From assembly GCF_900176165.1 (NCBI RefSeq), contig NZ_FWWU01000008.1, positions 441,501-505,500 of the forward strand: a stretch of DNA of 64,000 nucleotides. Reading direction: 5' to 3'. Positions within the stretch are counted from its first letter, which is position 1. Each line of letters starts with the position of its first letter. Shown here piece after piece: positions 20,594-29,547 of the stretch. The translations under genes and the position numbers were made by a program. Under the pieces are notes generated by a model. The model did no database searches, was not told where the DNA came from, and saw nothing but the letters and a program-made list of their open reading frames with translations. This DNA comes from Deinococcus hopiensis KR-140 (GTDB lineage: Bacteria; Deinococcota; Deinococci; Deinococcales; Deinococcaceae).

Positions 20594-21283
20594 TCAAGTC
20601 ACGTCGTTGGAAGCTGCATCTGTAGTATGGATGCCGAGAAAGGTGTCGACGACGTCCGTATCAAATTGCCGTCCACGCTGAACGTACAACGCCTTCAGCG
20701 CCGCCTCGCGTGACCAGGCGTGCTTGTAGGGCCGTTCGCTCGTCAGGGCGTCATAGACGTCACACACCGCGAAAATTCGTGCCAGCAAGGGGATATCGGT
20801 CCCTGCCAGGCGGTCCGGATATCCGGTGCCGTCCCAGCGCTCGTGGTGGTGCCGAACCACATCCAGGGCTAAGGGCGGGAGCGTTGGAATCCGTGAAGCG
20901 ATTTCGTGACCGTTGCGCGCGTGGGTTTGCATCAGGGCCCACTCAGCAGCATCCAAGCGGCCTGGCTTGAGGAGGACTGCGTCTGGGATGGTGAGCTTTC
21001 CGCGGTCATGCAGACTCGCGCCGTGCTTCAGTGCACTGGGCGTCACGACGCCCAGGCCCAGGGCTTCTCCAAGCTGCAGGCTGTGTTGCATGACCCGGAC
21101 GGTGTGGCCAGACGTCTCCAGGTCACGGGCTTCCAGGGCGATGCCGAGACCCAGCAGGCTACCCTCCAGCGTCTCCTGGAGATTGAGGAGTTGCCACAGT
21201 CGCAGGGGGTCAGTACACGGCCCATAAGCAGGAAGCGTTTTTGAAAGTGTTTCACCATGCTTTGGAGGAATACGGAGGGGACG
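20594..21283 (-). CDS. HD-GYP domain phosphodiesterase, 5'-truncated
   Basis: The reading frame runs from about 21283 (just after a TAA) to 20594; the first in-frame ATG is only at 21091, inside the domain. It includes the HD-GYP start LLGLGIALEARDLETSGHTV, the metal motif GASLHDRGKLTIPD, HHHERWDGTGYPDRL and FAVCDVYDALTSERPYKHAW, so the cyclic-di-GMP phosphodiesterase domain is complete. The HD motif is HDRGK instead of the common HDIGK. Upstream the frame RIPPKHGETLSKTLPAYG continues without a normal start codon, so the original N-terminus is missing or shifted. A terminator follows. Confidence 0.75.
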   Translation of the reverse strand, partial: RPLRIPPKHGETLSKTLPAYGPCTDPLRLWQLLNLQETLEGSLLGLGIALEARDLETSGHTVRVMQHSLQLGEALGLGVVTPSALKHGASLHDRGKLTIPDAVLLKPGRLDAAEWALMQTHARNGHEIASRIPTLPPLALDVVRHHHERWDGTGYPDRLAGTDIPLLARIFAVCDVYDALTSERPYKHAWSREAALKALYVQRGRQFDTDVVDTFLGIHTTDAASNDVT

Positions 21284-21413
21284 AGCACCGCGCTTTTACG
21301 GTAGCCCACACGGCGGCAAAGCGGGCGGGTGAGAACGAAGCACGCGACGACTCATCCCGCGCGGCGGTGAAGCCTTCACCCCTCCTGAACGACATGGATT
21401 CTTTCAGGTCTTG

Positions 21414-21890
21414 TTATGCGTCCGAATCCTTGCGTGAAGAGGGGAAGCCAGAGGTGCCATTGGAATGAGGTTCACGGGTTTCCCAAAAGCGGTCTATGTA
21501 GGTGATGAACGTGAGCAACTCTGAGTACGTTACGGGCTTCACCTGGTAAGACTCCGCCTCTAGAAGGTACGCGCGTCTGATATCCGCGTCGGCATCTGAG
21601 GTGGAAAGAACCACAACGGGAATGTCACGGAGACGGTCGTCCGCCTTGAGGGCCTCCAGCACGTCGAACCCTCCCAGGCGCGGAAGATTCAAGTCCAGAA
21701 GAATGAGATCTGGTGTAGGTCCAGCGTCGAAGGGTGCCTGACGGCGCATAAAGCGGAGTGCCTCTTCCCCATCGCGTACCACATGCAGGTCCACCTGCAG
21801 ACCGCTCTCCTGAAAAGCAAAGTGCAGCAACGCCAAATCTGAAGGGCTGTCCTCGACCAGCAGCACCTGCGCTCGTCCAGCCCGGCTCAC
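21414..21890 (-). CDS. Response regulator, single CheY-like receiver domain (Rcp1-like)
   Basis: A 158-residue stand-alone receiver. It has the acidic pocket (VLLVEDSPSD), the phospho-acceptor Asp in DLILLDLNLPRLGGFDVLEA, the switch Ser in VVVLSTSDADADI and the conserved Lys in YQVKPVTYSELL. This sequence type, with the long DXNLPXXXG loop, is the response regulator that accompanies phytochrome-like and multi-PAS kinases. It is divergent from such a kinase (22112-25303), and the pair very likely forms one phosphorelay. No output domain, so its target is another protein. Confidence 0.92.
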   Translation of the reverse strand: MSRAGRAQVLLVEDSPSDLALLHFAFQESGLQVDLHVVRDGEEALRFMRRQAPFDAGPTPDLILLDLNLPRLGGFDVLEALKADDRLRDIPVVVLSTSDADADIRRAYLLEAESYQVKPVTYSELLTFITYIDRFWETREPHSNGTSGFPSSRKDSDA

Positions 21891-22111
21891 AAACCCGCCC
21901 TTGAAATGTCCACAGTGATGGTAAAGATACCGTGATCACCCTTCAAAACGTCCAGGAGGAGTGAAAAAGCCGGCCCCAGTCGGGTGGATCTGCGATGAAA
22001 GCACCCAGGAGCAGGGCGCCCTCACGACACCCTGCAGACCGCAATGCGGTCTGCGTTCCCCCTGGACGCTCGAGGTGAAGGGCAACCATAGAAAGTCCAG
22101 TAGCATGTTCT

Positions 22112-25100
22112 ATGCTTTTTAATCCCGCCCAAGTTCGTGGGGCGTCTGTCGATCTGAATCAGTTGCTCAACACGATGCCGTCCATGACTTGGTGTGCCGA
22201 TGCAGAAGGATTAACTACTTTTGTCAATACCGATATTCTGACATTCACTGGCCGACATGCGCAGGACTTTCTTGACTTGCGATTCACTCAAGCGGTACAT
22301 CCCTCGGACCGCCTACGGCTGTTGGAGTGCTGGCAGATGGCCTGGCAGGATCAAAACAAATTCAGCTGTGAGTTCCGCTTCGAGCGGTATGACGGCACGT
22401 ACCACTGGGTTCGCTCGGACGCACGTCCCCTGCTGTCGGATGATGGAACCCTCTTGGGATGGCTTGGGAACTGCACTCTCATTCACGACCTTAAGGTCGC
22501 TCAGGAGCGGACAGCCGTCCTACAAGAGTTGGGCTCGCTCTTGCAGACGGTGGGCACGACCAGTGCGGCGCTGAACATCATTCTCAACCGTGGAGTGACC
22601 AACGTAGGAGCGTGCGGCGGTGCCATCGGCATCGTTCGTCAAGCCACCAATGAGCTCCTCCTGGTGACGGAGCAAGACTGCCGGGCCGCTACGCTCGGCG
22701 TCTGGCGGGAAATCTCCTTGGCGTTGTCCACCCCTGGAACAGATACCGTCCAATCAGGGACGGCCCAATTCTTCCGGTCACGAAACGACCTCCTTAAGCA
22801 GTACACTGGCCTTCGTACCACTCTAGAAACGAACGTGCAGGCGTTGGCCGTGCTGCCTTTGCGAACGGACGATCAGACGAAGGGAGTGCTGCTCCTGGCC
22901 TTCGATCAACCCCAACGGTTCGATGATCAGGAACGGGCTTTTTTATCTGACCTGGCCCATCTTTGCGCGCAAGTGATGGAACGCACACGGCTCCTTGAAG
23001 ACCTTCAGCGGAGTGAGCAACGGCACCGGACACTATTTGACGCCCTGCCCAACATTCTCTGGTCCTCAACCCAGGAAGGCCAGGTGCTGCACTTCAATGA
23101 GCACTGGCGTGACTTCACAGGTCTTCCCTCGCAACCTGTGGGATTATCCTGGACTGACGCGGTACACCCAGAAGACCGACCGAAAATCCTACAAGCACGC
23201 AACGAAGGTCTCCGGAACGGCACGGCGTACGAGGTGGAGTTCCGCTTACGCCGGCATGATGGAGCGTACCATTGGCATTTTTGCCGCGTTACGCCCCTGA
23301 GGCCTGAACAGGCCACCGAGGAGTTCCAGTGGTTGGGATACGCCGTTCACGTGCATGACCGGGTCATGGTGGAGCGGACGCTCGAACGGAGTGAGGCGCG
23401 TCTACGCTCGCTGGTGACCGCTACCACCCAGATTGTCTGGACCACCACGCCTGAAGGAGAGCTTCAGGTCCCTCAGCCCGACTGGACCTCATTTACGGGA
23501 CAAGGGCCAACGGAATACGCTGGCTGGGGTTGGAACGAAGCCGTGCATCCTGAAGACCGCGAAGTCACCTACCGGGCGTGGTCGCAGGCGTTGAAGACCC
23601 ACCAGATGTACGAGGTGGAGCACCGCCTTCGGCGACACGATGGGCAGTACCAATGGTTCCTCGTTCGGGCAGTGCCCGTCTTCGAAGAGACGGGAGAACT
23701 CGTGGAATGGATCGGCATTCACTCGAACGTGCATCAGCAAAAACGTATGGAACTGCACCGTGCGCAGTTGGAGCGTCTGGTGCATGAAAGTCATGACCTG
23801 ATCGGCATGACGACGCTGGCGGGACGGCTCCAGTACCTCAATCCCGCAGGGCAAGCGCTGCTGGGCCTCAATGAGGAAGGCGTACAGGACACCGTTTGGT
23901 CGGACGTCCTGCCGCCAGAAGCGCACCAGTTCACGCGAAACGAGCTGGTTCCTCACGTGTTACAAGCGGGCAGCTGGGTGGGCGACATCAACCTGCGGCA
24001 CATTCCGACGGGTCAGGCATTCCCGGTGAGCACCAACATGTTCACCATCTCTGATCCAAGGACCCTCACTCCAAAGCTCGTCGCCATAACGGCGCGCGAC
24101 GTCCGTGAACGTCAAGCCGCTGAAGCAGCGCAACGTGAACTCAACGCCCTGCTTCGACAGCGCGTCGAGGAGCGTTCCCGGGAGGTTGAACGGTTGGACC
24201 GATTTAACCACCACCTCCTGGACTCCGCAGGAGAAGGGGTGTTCGGACTGGACCTGACAGGACGGATTACATTTGCCAATCGTGCTGCTTTAAAAATGAC
24301 GGGCTTTGCGCTCGAAGACATGCTGGGGCACTTTCAGCATGACCTGCTGCACCCACCTCGGTCGGACGGAAGCTCTACGTCTGTACCTGTGCCTCTTCTT
24401 CGCGAGTCTGACCAAGAGGCCTCAGCGCGCAGTGGAGAGGCACAGTGCCAGAGTCCTGCTGAGGCGACGTTTTTGCGTAAGGATGGTTCTTCTTTCCCTG
24501 TTGAGTACACGGCTTCACCCGTCCGGGGGAATCACGGAGATAGAGAGGGTACCGTGGTGACTTTCCGGGACGTCACCCAGCGGCAGAGGTCTCAAGAGGC
24601 CCTCTTGCAGGCCAACCGGGAACTGAAGCGCTCTAATCAGGATTTGGAAGAGTTCGCATACGTGACCTCTCATGACCTGCAGGAACCGCTGCGGAGCGTC
24701 GCCAGCTTCACCGAGTTGTTGGTCCGCCGGTATGGCCAGGATGATACGCAGGCACAAGTGTACGCAAACATGATTCTCGACGGTGTACACCGTATGAAAG
24801 CAATTATTCAGGACTTGCTGACGTATTCCCGGGTCCGTGCCGAGAATCAACAACCGATGCAGGTGGACCTCGAGAAGGTCATGCAGGTGGTCACGCAGAG
24901 CATGCATGCGGCTATCGAGCATTCTGCGGCGCGAATTTCTTGGGATCCGCTGCCGACAGTGACGGGGGACTCCAGTCAATTGACCCAGATTTTCCAGAAT
25001 CTTCTGAGCAATGCCCTGAAGTTTCGTTCAGGAGATCAAGTCCCTGTTGTCCACGTCGGGGTGGAGAAGGGTGCGGAGGCGTGGCTGTTCGAGGTCAGGG

Positions 25101-25303
25101 ACAACGGCATAGGTATCGATGCGGAATACTTCGACCGGATCTTTGATGTCTTTCAACGATTGCATCGGCGTGAGCAGTACGAGGGTACGGGGATGGGCCT
25201 GGCCATCGTCAAACGGGTCGTGGACCGCCATCAAGGTCAATTGTGGGTGACGTCTACGGTGGGAGAGGGCACGACGTTTCACTTCACGCTGCCCATCGTG
25301 TAG
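22112..25303 (+). CDS. Multi-PAS/GAF sensor histidine kinase, 1063 aa
   Basis: A large soluble sensor kinase. Domains in order: PAS (about 10-130, TMPSMTWCADAEGLTTFVNT), GAF (about 140-290), PAS (about 305-425), PAS (about 430-550), PAS (about 560-685), a short coiled linker, PAS (about 700-845), HisKA with EEFAYVTSHDLQEPLRSV (phospho-His near 853), and HATPase_c with NLLSNALKF, DNGIGIDAEYFDRIF and GTGMGLAIVKRVV. No membrane segment or chromophore Cys is obvious, so it senses intracellular or diffusible cues, perhaps redox or light via PAS/GAF. The divergent receiver gene at 21414-21890 is its likely partner. TAGCAT lies 5 bases before the ATG, consistent with a leaderless or short-leader transcript. 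Confidence 0.93.
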   Translation: MLFNPAQVRGASVDLNQLLNTMPSMTWCADAEGLTTFVNTDILTFTGRHAQDFLDLRFTQAVHPSDRLRLLECWQMAWQDQNKFSCEFRFERYDGTYHWVRSDARPLLSDDGTLLGWLGNCTLIHDLKVAQERTAVLQELGSLLQTVGTTSAALNIILNRGVTNVGACGGAIGIVRQATNELLLVTEQDCRAATLGVWREISLALSTPGTDTVQSGTAQFFRSRNDLLKQYTGLRTTLETNVQALAVLPLRTDDQTKGVLLLAFDQPQRFDDQERAFLSDLAHLCAQVMERTRLLEDLQRSEQRHRTLFDALPNILWSSTQEGQVLHFNEHWRDFTGLPSQPVGLSWTDAVHPEDRPKILQARNEGLRNGTAYEVEFRLRRHDGAYHWHFCRVTPLRPEQATEEFQWLGYAVHVHDRVMVERTLERSEARLRSLVTATTQIVWTTTPEGELQVPQPDWTSFTGQGPTEYAGWGWNEAVHPEDREVTYRAWSQALKTHQMYEVEHRLRRHDGQYQWFLVRAVPVFEETGELVEWIGIHSNVHQQKRMELHRAQLERLVHESHDLIGMTTLAGRLQYLNPAGQALLGLNEEGVQDTVWSDVLPPEAHQFTRNELVPHVLQAGSWVGDINLRHIPTGQAFPVSTNMFTISDPRTLTPKLVAITARDVRERQAAEAAQRELNALLRQRVEERSREVERLDRFNHHLLDSAGEGVFGLDLTGRITFANRAALKMTGFALEDMLGHFQHDLLHPPRSDGSSTSVPVPLLRESDQEASARSGEAQCQSPAEATFLRKDGSSFPVEYTASPVRGNHGDREGTVVTFRDVTQRQRSQEALLQANRELKRSNQDLEEFAYVTSHDLQEPLRSVASFTELLVRRYGQDDTQAQVYANMILDGVHRMKAIIQDLLTYSRVRAENQQPMQVDLEKVMQVVTQSMHAAIEHSAARISWDPLPTVTGDSSQLTQIFQNLLSNALKFRSGDQVPVVHVGVEKGAEAWLFEVRDNGIGIDAEYFDRIFDVFQRLHRREQYEGTGMGLAIVKRVVDRHQGQLWVTSTVGEGTTFHFTLPIV

Positions 25304-25412
25304 GCACAGCCCACACATGTGCTGGATGGGCCTCCCGGTTCACCCCCGCTGGGGACTGAGAGGAGTTGCGGGCCGGATGGCGCGGCAGGAGGGCGGCGTG
25401 AAGGGACTGAGG

Positions 25413-25480
25413 AAGGTCCGCCGCAAAGCCCTCTGCCGGAGCGTGGCGCTGCCCCTGTGCCAGGACTGCAGGGCAACCGG
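25413..25480 (+). repeat. 68-bp dispersed repeat, copy 2 of 2
   Basis: Exact copy of 10401-10468. Here it lies in an open frame (25317-25520) that reads on to GTEGAVATVTGTT, which may preserve more of the original gene. Confidence 0.8.
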
Positions 25481-25627
25481 GACGGAAGGTGCGGTAGCAA
25501 CCGTGACCGGAACCACGTGAGCCGAGATGCCACCTCCCCGAAGTGCAACCAGCCCTTCACCGAAGCCCAGCTCTCCGACTGGCTCAAGGGCCACCGGAAG
25601 AAGCTCCATTGGCTGGTGTGGTCTTGC

Positions 25628-25890
25628 TCAGCGGAAGGGCGCGAGGATCAGGGCGAGCAGGACGCCACCAACCGCCCAGTGAGCGATGCCCGACAGCACC
25701 AGGGCGACGGCGGAGCTCATGGGGTCACGCAGATTCATACTGGACTGGACTGCCATAAGGCCGAAGAAAATCATGACGAGCGAGATTAGGGCGCTCATCA
25801 CCCAGCAGCGGAATGATGCCGGTCAGGGTGTCCAGGACGGTCAACGGCACAAAAAACAGGGCGAAGGTGAAGGCGACTCCGGGATAGGTA
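25628..25890 (-). pseudogene. Remnant of a YIP1-like polytopic membrane protein
   Basis: Minus-strand reading gives a hydrophobic block FTFALFFVPLTVLDTLTGII (about 25880-25810), a frameshift, then a 56-codon frame from ATG 25798 to the stop at 25628: MSALISLVMIFFGLMAVQSS, then SSAVALVLSGIAHWAVGGVL and a final LALILAPFR. This looks like the C-terminal membrane half of a YIP1-type protein. The 5' half is absent and the frame is broken. The short frame alone is below the size usually listed. Confidence 0.6.
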
Positions 25891-25919
25891 CCTGTCCCCT
25901 TGAAGAGGCCGTACTACGT

Positions 25920-25938
25920 CCGTTCCGAAGTGGAACGG
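25920..25938. promoter_or_regulatory. Inverted repeat upstream of secreted-protein gene
   Basis: CCGTTCC-GAAGT-GGAACGG, perfect 7-bp arms, 14 bases before the start codon at 25952. It could be an operator or a 5' hairpin. Confidence 0.4.
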
Positions 25939-25951
25939 GGTACCGTGGGAT

Positions 25952-26413
25952 ATGCGCCTTCCTCTGCTCTCGCCTTACCTGATGACCTGGGCCGTCTTCA
26001 CAGGAGGGGCTCCAGAGCCACAGGCTCAAAGTGGGCTACGAAGCGCCGTCCTCCCTGTCACGCTTGAAGCAGCCAGAAAGGTAACAGGACCCGCAGGCGA
26101 GAAGTTGGGCTACGCCCTGTGGCACACCGTGGTGGAGATGGGATACAGGTGTGACAACATGGAAGCGTACAGTACTACCTTCCCCGCCTTGATGCGGGAT
26201 CAACTGAAGTGGGATCTCAAGAATAACGGCTACACATACATCGTCGTGGAAGAGATGAACCAGCCAAGCGGAAACCAGACGGTCTGGCGTGCCCAGAAGG
26301 ATGAGGCCACGGCTATTGGGCTTTTGATGGAATTTCCTCACAAGAACGAGCAAAATGCCAAAGGGACGTTGACGTTCTGTGAGGCCACCAAACTCGCTGG
26401 TCCCAGGCGCTGA
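25952..26413 (+). CDS. Hypothetical, possibly exported protein, 153 aa
   Basis: I do not recognise the family. The N-terminus (MRLPLLSPYLMTWAVFTGGA) could be a weak signal sequence. The rest is soluble, with patterns typical of small Deinococcus exported proteins: DNMEAYSTTFPALMRDQLKW, NGYTYIVVEEMNQPSGNQTV, and a Cys near the end. An inverted repeat precedes the start by 14 bases. Downstream, on the other strand, lies the tRNA-like gene. No operon partner and no function can be assigned. Confidence 0.6.
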   Translation: MRLPLLSPYLMTWAVFTGGAPEPQAQSGLRSAVLPVTLEAARKVTGPAGEKLGYALWHTVVEMGYRCDNMEAYSTTFPALMRDQLKWDLKNNGYTYIVVEEMNQPSGNQTVWRAQKDEATAIGLLMEFPHKNEQNAKGTLTFCEATKLAGPRR

Positions 26414-26586
26414 TCAGCCGAACTGTTGGAGAGAAGCTTGGGCGGCTTTGTCGAGTTGACCGCTTCCCTCATCATCTGGCGCAAACTCGCCCCCGTTGCT
26501 CCCCTCAAAACATCTTCCGGATAGGCTCTTAGCCGCTGATCGTCGGTCTTTCGATGAGCGAAAAGCATGCCCAGCAGAGGCGTGCT

Positions 26587-26720
26587 TGGAACGTAGGGGA
26601 TTCGAACCCCTGGGCTTCGCCTTTCGGTTTGCCGGACGACCTCCCCTCCCGAACGCCCTGCTGCGGCAGCCCCCAGAGGATCATCGGGTCGTCCACATTC
26701 AACCACTCTGTCAACGTCCC
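26587..26720 (-). tRNA. Serine-type tRNA-like gene with a long insertion in the anticodon arm
   Basis: The ends form a complete acceptor stem: 5' GGGACGT (26720-26714) pairs with ACGTTCC, discriminator A at 26587. The T arm is perfect (AGGGG TTCGAAT CCCCT) and the D arm ACAGAGTGGTTGAATGT is that of bacterial tRNA-Ser. Instead of a 17-nt anticodon arm there is GGACGACC ... GGTCGTCC, an 8-bp stem enclosing about 46 bases that begin CGATGA. Total length 134 nt against about 90 for a normal tRNA-Ser. So it is a tRNA with an insertion, an unusual tRNA-like RNA, or a decaying gene. No CCA is encoded. Confidence 0.55.
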
Positions 26721-26787
26721 AAGATCAGTGTAGATGGGGGTTTTGGTTCGTAACTTCGTTTAGGGCTTATCGGCCCAAACCGCGATG

Positions 26788-26821
26788 GAGACGGTATGGC
26801 GAGATACCGTCTCGATTTTTT
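26788..26821 (+). terminator. Strong Rho-independent terminator
   Basis: GAGACGGTAT-GGCGAG-ATACCGTCTC, a perfect 10-bp stem, followed by GATTTTTT. It would stop plus-strand transcription from the gene at 25952; the A-run on the other side would not serve the minus strand well. Confidence 0.85.
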
Positions 26822-26980
26822 ACCAGTTGAGAGCTGCTGGATGGGTCATATGCGGGCCCTAAACGAGGTGGTTTCATCAAGGGGTGCGACCGCGCACAAC
26901 GTCTCCAATTCAATCAGACTGGCACCGGAAACAGGGGCAAGATCACTGCTCTGCGCTCCCCAGGGCGACACTGCTGGCCT

Positions 26981-27433
26981 TCAGGAGGACGACAGGTCAT
27001 CTTTCATTGCCCGCGCCTGGGCTTCGAACCCTGCCTGCACCCAATGCACGGGAACGAATGCGGCTGCCGGGCCGTGAAAGACCTCCTCGGTGGTGTAGGC
27101 CGTGTGACCGTTCGGGAGGCGCCTGAGCGTCTGCACCCGCTCTGAGCGCAGGAGGCCCCAGCGGGCCAAAGCACTCTCGTAACGCCAGGCGACCAGCGCC
27201 GCGCCATCGGCAGGAGGTTGCACTCGCGTGACCCGTTCGTCGGAATGGATGTACCGACCCTCACGCCAGAGCAGCCTGAAGCGCATCTGCACGCCCTCGG
27301 CAGCGCGGCTGGCTCCCGTGACATCCACCACGAAGGGATTCCAGCGCCCATAGGCGCCGAAGTCCACCAGCAGTTCAAAGACCCGTTCCAGAGGGGCCTG
27401 AACGGTAATCTCAGCGCGGGCGGCACGGGACAT
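26981..27433 (-). CDS. SRPBCC (START/Bet v1-like) domain protein
   Basis: A 150-residue protein of the polyketide-cyclase/dehydrase (SRPBCC) superfamily, which folds around a hydrophobic cavity and binds lipids or aromatic ligands. The start at 27433 gives the classic opening MSRAARAEITVQAPLERVFELLVDF, shown only in part, then YGRWNPFVVDV, and the C-terminal helix WVQAGFEAQARAMKDDL. An open frame extending to 27586 has no domain. It stands alone on its strand between the tRNA-like gene and an IS66 fragment. The ligand is unknown. Confidence 0.85.
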   Translation of the reverse strand: MSRAARAEITVQAPLERVFELLVDFGAYGRWNPFVVDVTGASRAAEGVQMRFRLLWREGRYIHSDERVTRVQPPADGAALVAWRYESALARWGLLRSERVQTLRRLPNGHTAYTTEEVFHGPAAAFVPVHWVQAGFEAQARAMKDDLSSS

Positions 27434-27525
27434 GAGGGCAGTATAGCGGGGGGATCGTAGGCCCTCAGAACTCCCGTGCATCCCCATCAACCCCCAGCCA
27501 GGACCTGACTTGGCGGAAGACACCC

Positions 27526-27556
27526 AAGAGCGAGCGCCATAGGGGCGCTTGCTCTT
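27526..27556. other. Inverted repeat upstream of IS66 fragment
   Basis: AAGAGC-G-AGCGCC, loop ATAGG, GGCGCT-T-GCTCTT: a 13-bp stem with one G-T pair. No T-run. It may be a terminator remnant or belong to the insertion sequence end. Confidence 0.4.
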
Positions 27557-27594
27557 CTGGTGGTCAAGTCGGGCACCCAGAAACAACCTTGAAG

Positions 27595-27981
27595 ATGAGC
27601 CCTTCCCCCGATGAGGTCGTCGTGCTGCCCCTCACGGGAAGCTGTACGTGTGGACAGCATTGGTATGAAGTCGAAGTGCGCGCCCTCCTGGCTCGGCAGG
27701 TCCAGGACCTGCCGGAAGTCCAGTTGCACGTGACCGAGTACCAGGCCGAAGTAAAAGTGTGCCCCCGCTGTCATCAACGACCACAGGCCGCGTTCCCACA
27801 GGACGTGCGTGGTCAAGTGCATTACGGCCCTCGCTTTCAGGCTTTGGCGGTCTACCAGGGTGTCGCCCAGTTCCTCCCCTTCAAACGCGTGGGCGACGTG
27901 CTTGAAACGCTGTGCGGTCAGCGCCCCGGTGAAGGAACACTCGCGCTGCACCTCAACCTCGTCGCTTCCCCGGCATGTTGA
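27595..27981 (+). pseudogene. IS66 family transposase, N-terminal fragment
   Basis: About 128 codons of the IS66 N-terminus with the zinc-binding domain: CTCG and CPRC pairs (GSCTCGQHWYEVEVRALLAR, YQAEVKVCPRCHQ), then GPRFQALAVYQGVAQFLPFK and RVGDVLETLCG. The catalytic region is missing; after LALHLNLVAS the sequence changes abruptly into the methyltransferase remnant on the other strand. It was presumably cut when that region recombined. The window's first gene is the C-terminal part of another IS66, not necessarily the same element. Confidence 0.85.
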
Positions 27982-29547
27982 TGCTGTTTATGCTGATCAG
28001 CCCTGCCCGGTACGTACCACCGCTCTTAATAGCCGCACGCGCCTTCTCGAAAAAGGAGCAGACGAGATCACTACTGACCTGAACGCAGCCGCGGTAGGTC
28101 CGGCGAAGTTGCGCCGCGTAAGGCCGTCCTGGTGTGCCCCCCCTCCTTCTTCTCACCCAGGAAGGGCGGAGTCCCAATGATGAACTCTGCGTGCGGCCAG
28201 GTTGCTTCCGTCCCGTCTGGGTTGAGCAGGGCGTCCCGATGCCCGATGTTGTCCAGGCGTTGCAGCACCGGCGTCTCCCCTTCCCCGCCATGAGCGGCTT
28301 TCCACTGGAAGAACGCAATCCAGGCGGACACACTGGCCAACTCGTGCGCAAACACCTCGATCTCGATCCCCCGAAGTTGACGAGGATACACCTGCGGTGG
28401 CATGGCGAACGGTCCCGCCCCCAGTGCCCGGACTTCCTGCTCCAAGTCCAGGAGCCGCCCCAGGGCCACGACCAGAAAATCTCCGCTGCCACAAGTGAGG
28501 GCCAAGATCGTCATCCCGCCCAGGCGCGTGTGAAAGGCCTGCACCACTTCCAAGCTCGCAGGTTTGCCTCTCCGCTTCTTGCTCAGAGCCTCTGCCTGCG
28601 TTTTCACATCCGCCCACTCTCGGCGGAAGGGCTGCAAGATCACAGGGTCTGTCACGCGGAGGATGTCGCGGACCGCCGTGTAGTGCGCGCCACGCCTGCT
28701 GCGGGTGGTGGCGTCCAAGCTGTTCTCGAATAGTGTACCGAAGATGGCAGGCTCTACCTGTGCCCAATCCAGCGTGGCGCCGAAAGCAGGGCGTCTGCGT
28801 CCTCGCGAGTGATGGAGAGAGCAAAGCCGCTGTCGAACAGTCCACCGTTGAAGTGGCGTACGTCCTCGCCCCAGAACTCGCCGCCCGTCTTCATCGCGGA
28901 GAACAGGTCCTGGAAGAAGGTCTGGGAACGCTCCGGGTGCTCGCGGGCGCGCTTGAGGAGCCGGGTCAGCAGACTGCGTGAGAGCAGGTCGGCGTCCTCA
29001 CTGAACATGGAGAAGACCACGCGCATGAGGAAGTGCGCGGCTTCTGCCTGATCTACACCTTGCGCGGTGAAGGTCTGACCAAGCTGTCGGATGCGTGCCG
29101 TGGCATCCCGCGTGACTGGTTCGCGCAACTGATGAGGATCGAGCTTGCCTGGAGCGCGGAGGCCGCCAAGGCCGTCAAGTCACCATTGACGGGCGTGTCC
29201 CGCTCGATGTCATGCGGATGGATCGAGGGTTGCTGCCCGTGAAGTTCGTGCGGATCTCGACCGTGCTCAGGTCCGAGACGATCAGGAGGGGTTGCCGAGT
29301 TCACGGGCGTACAGGAAAGCCTGCTGCAGGGCCTTGCCAAGGCTCTTGCCCTGGGCCTTTTGCTCCAAGATGAAGTGCTCCCTCTTGAAGACGTCCGCGA
29401 AGCCCATCTCACCCGTGCCGGCCTTTTTCACGGGCTTCTCGAAAGCGTAATCGTCGCCGGTAAGGTCACTCCTGGGGTGGGTTCGCCCAGGAGAGGGCAG
29501 AGGTCGCGCCAATGCTCCTGGTAGGTGGCGCGCTCGGTGGGGTTCAT
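27976..29547 (-). pseudogene. Wrecked type II/DISARM-like DNA adenine methyltransferase
   Basis: Reading from ATG 29547 in successive frames gives MNPTERATYQEHWRDLCPLL, LTGDDYAFEKPVKKAGTGEM, FKREHFILEQKAQGKSLGKA (nuclease-like N-terminal part of large restriction-modification enzymes), FTAQGVDQAEAAHFLMRVVF, FGTLFENSLDATTRSRRGAH, then motif I as LTCGSGDFL and motif IV as IIGTPPFLG. In working enzymes motif I is usually ACGSGNFL and motif IV NPPF/Y, so a catalytic Asn is now Thr. At least three frameshifts, and the 3' target-recognition half is gone, ending in LVCSFFEKARAAIKSGGTYR at the IS66 junction. It once protected or restricted DNA with N6-adenine methylation. Confidence 0.8.
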
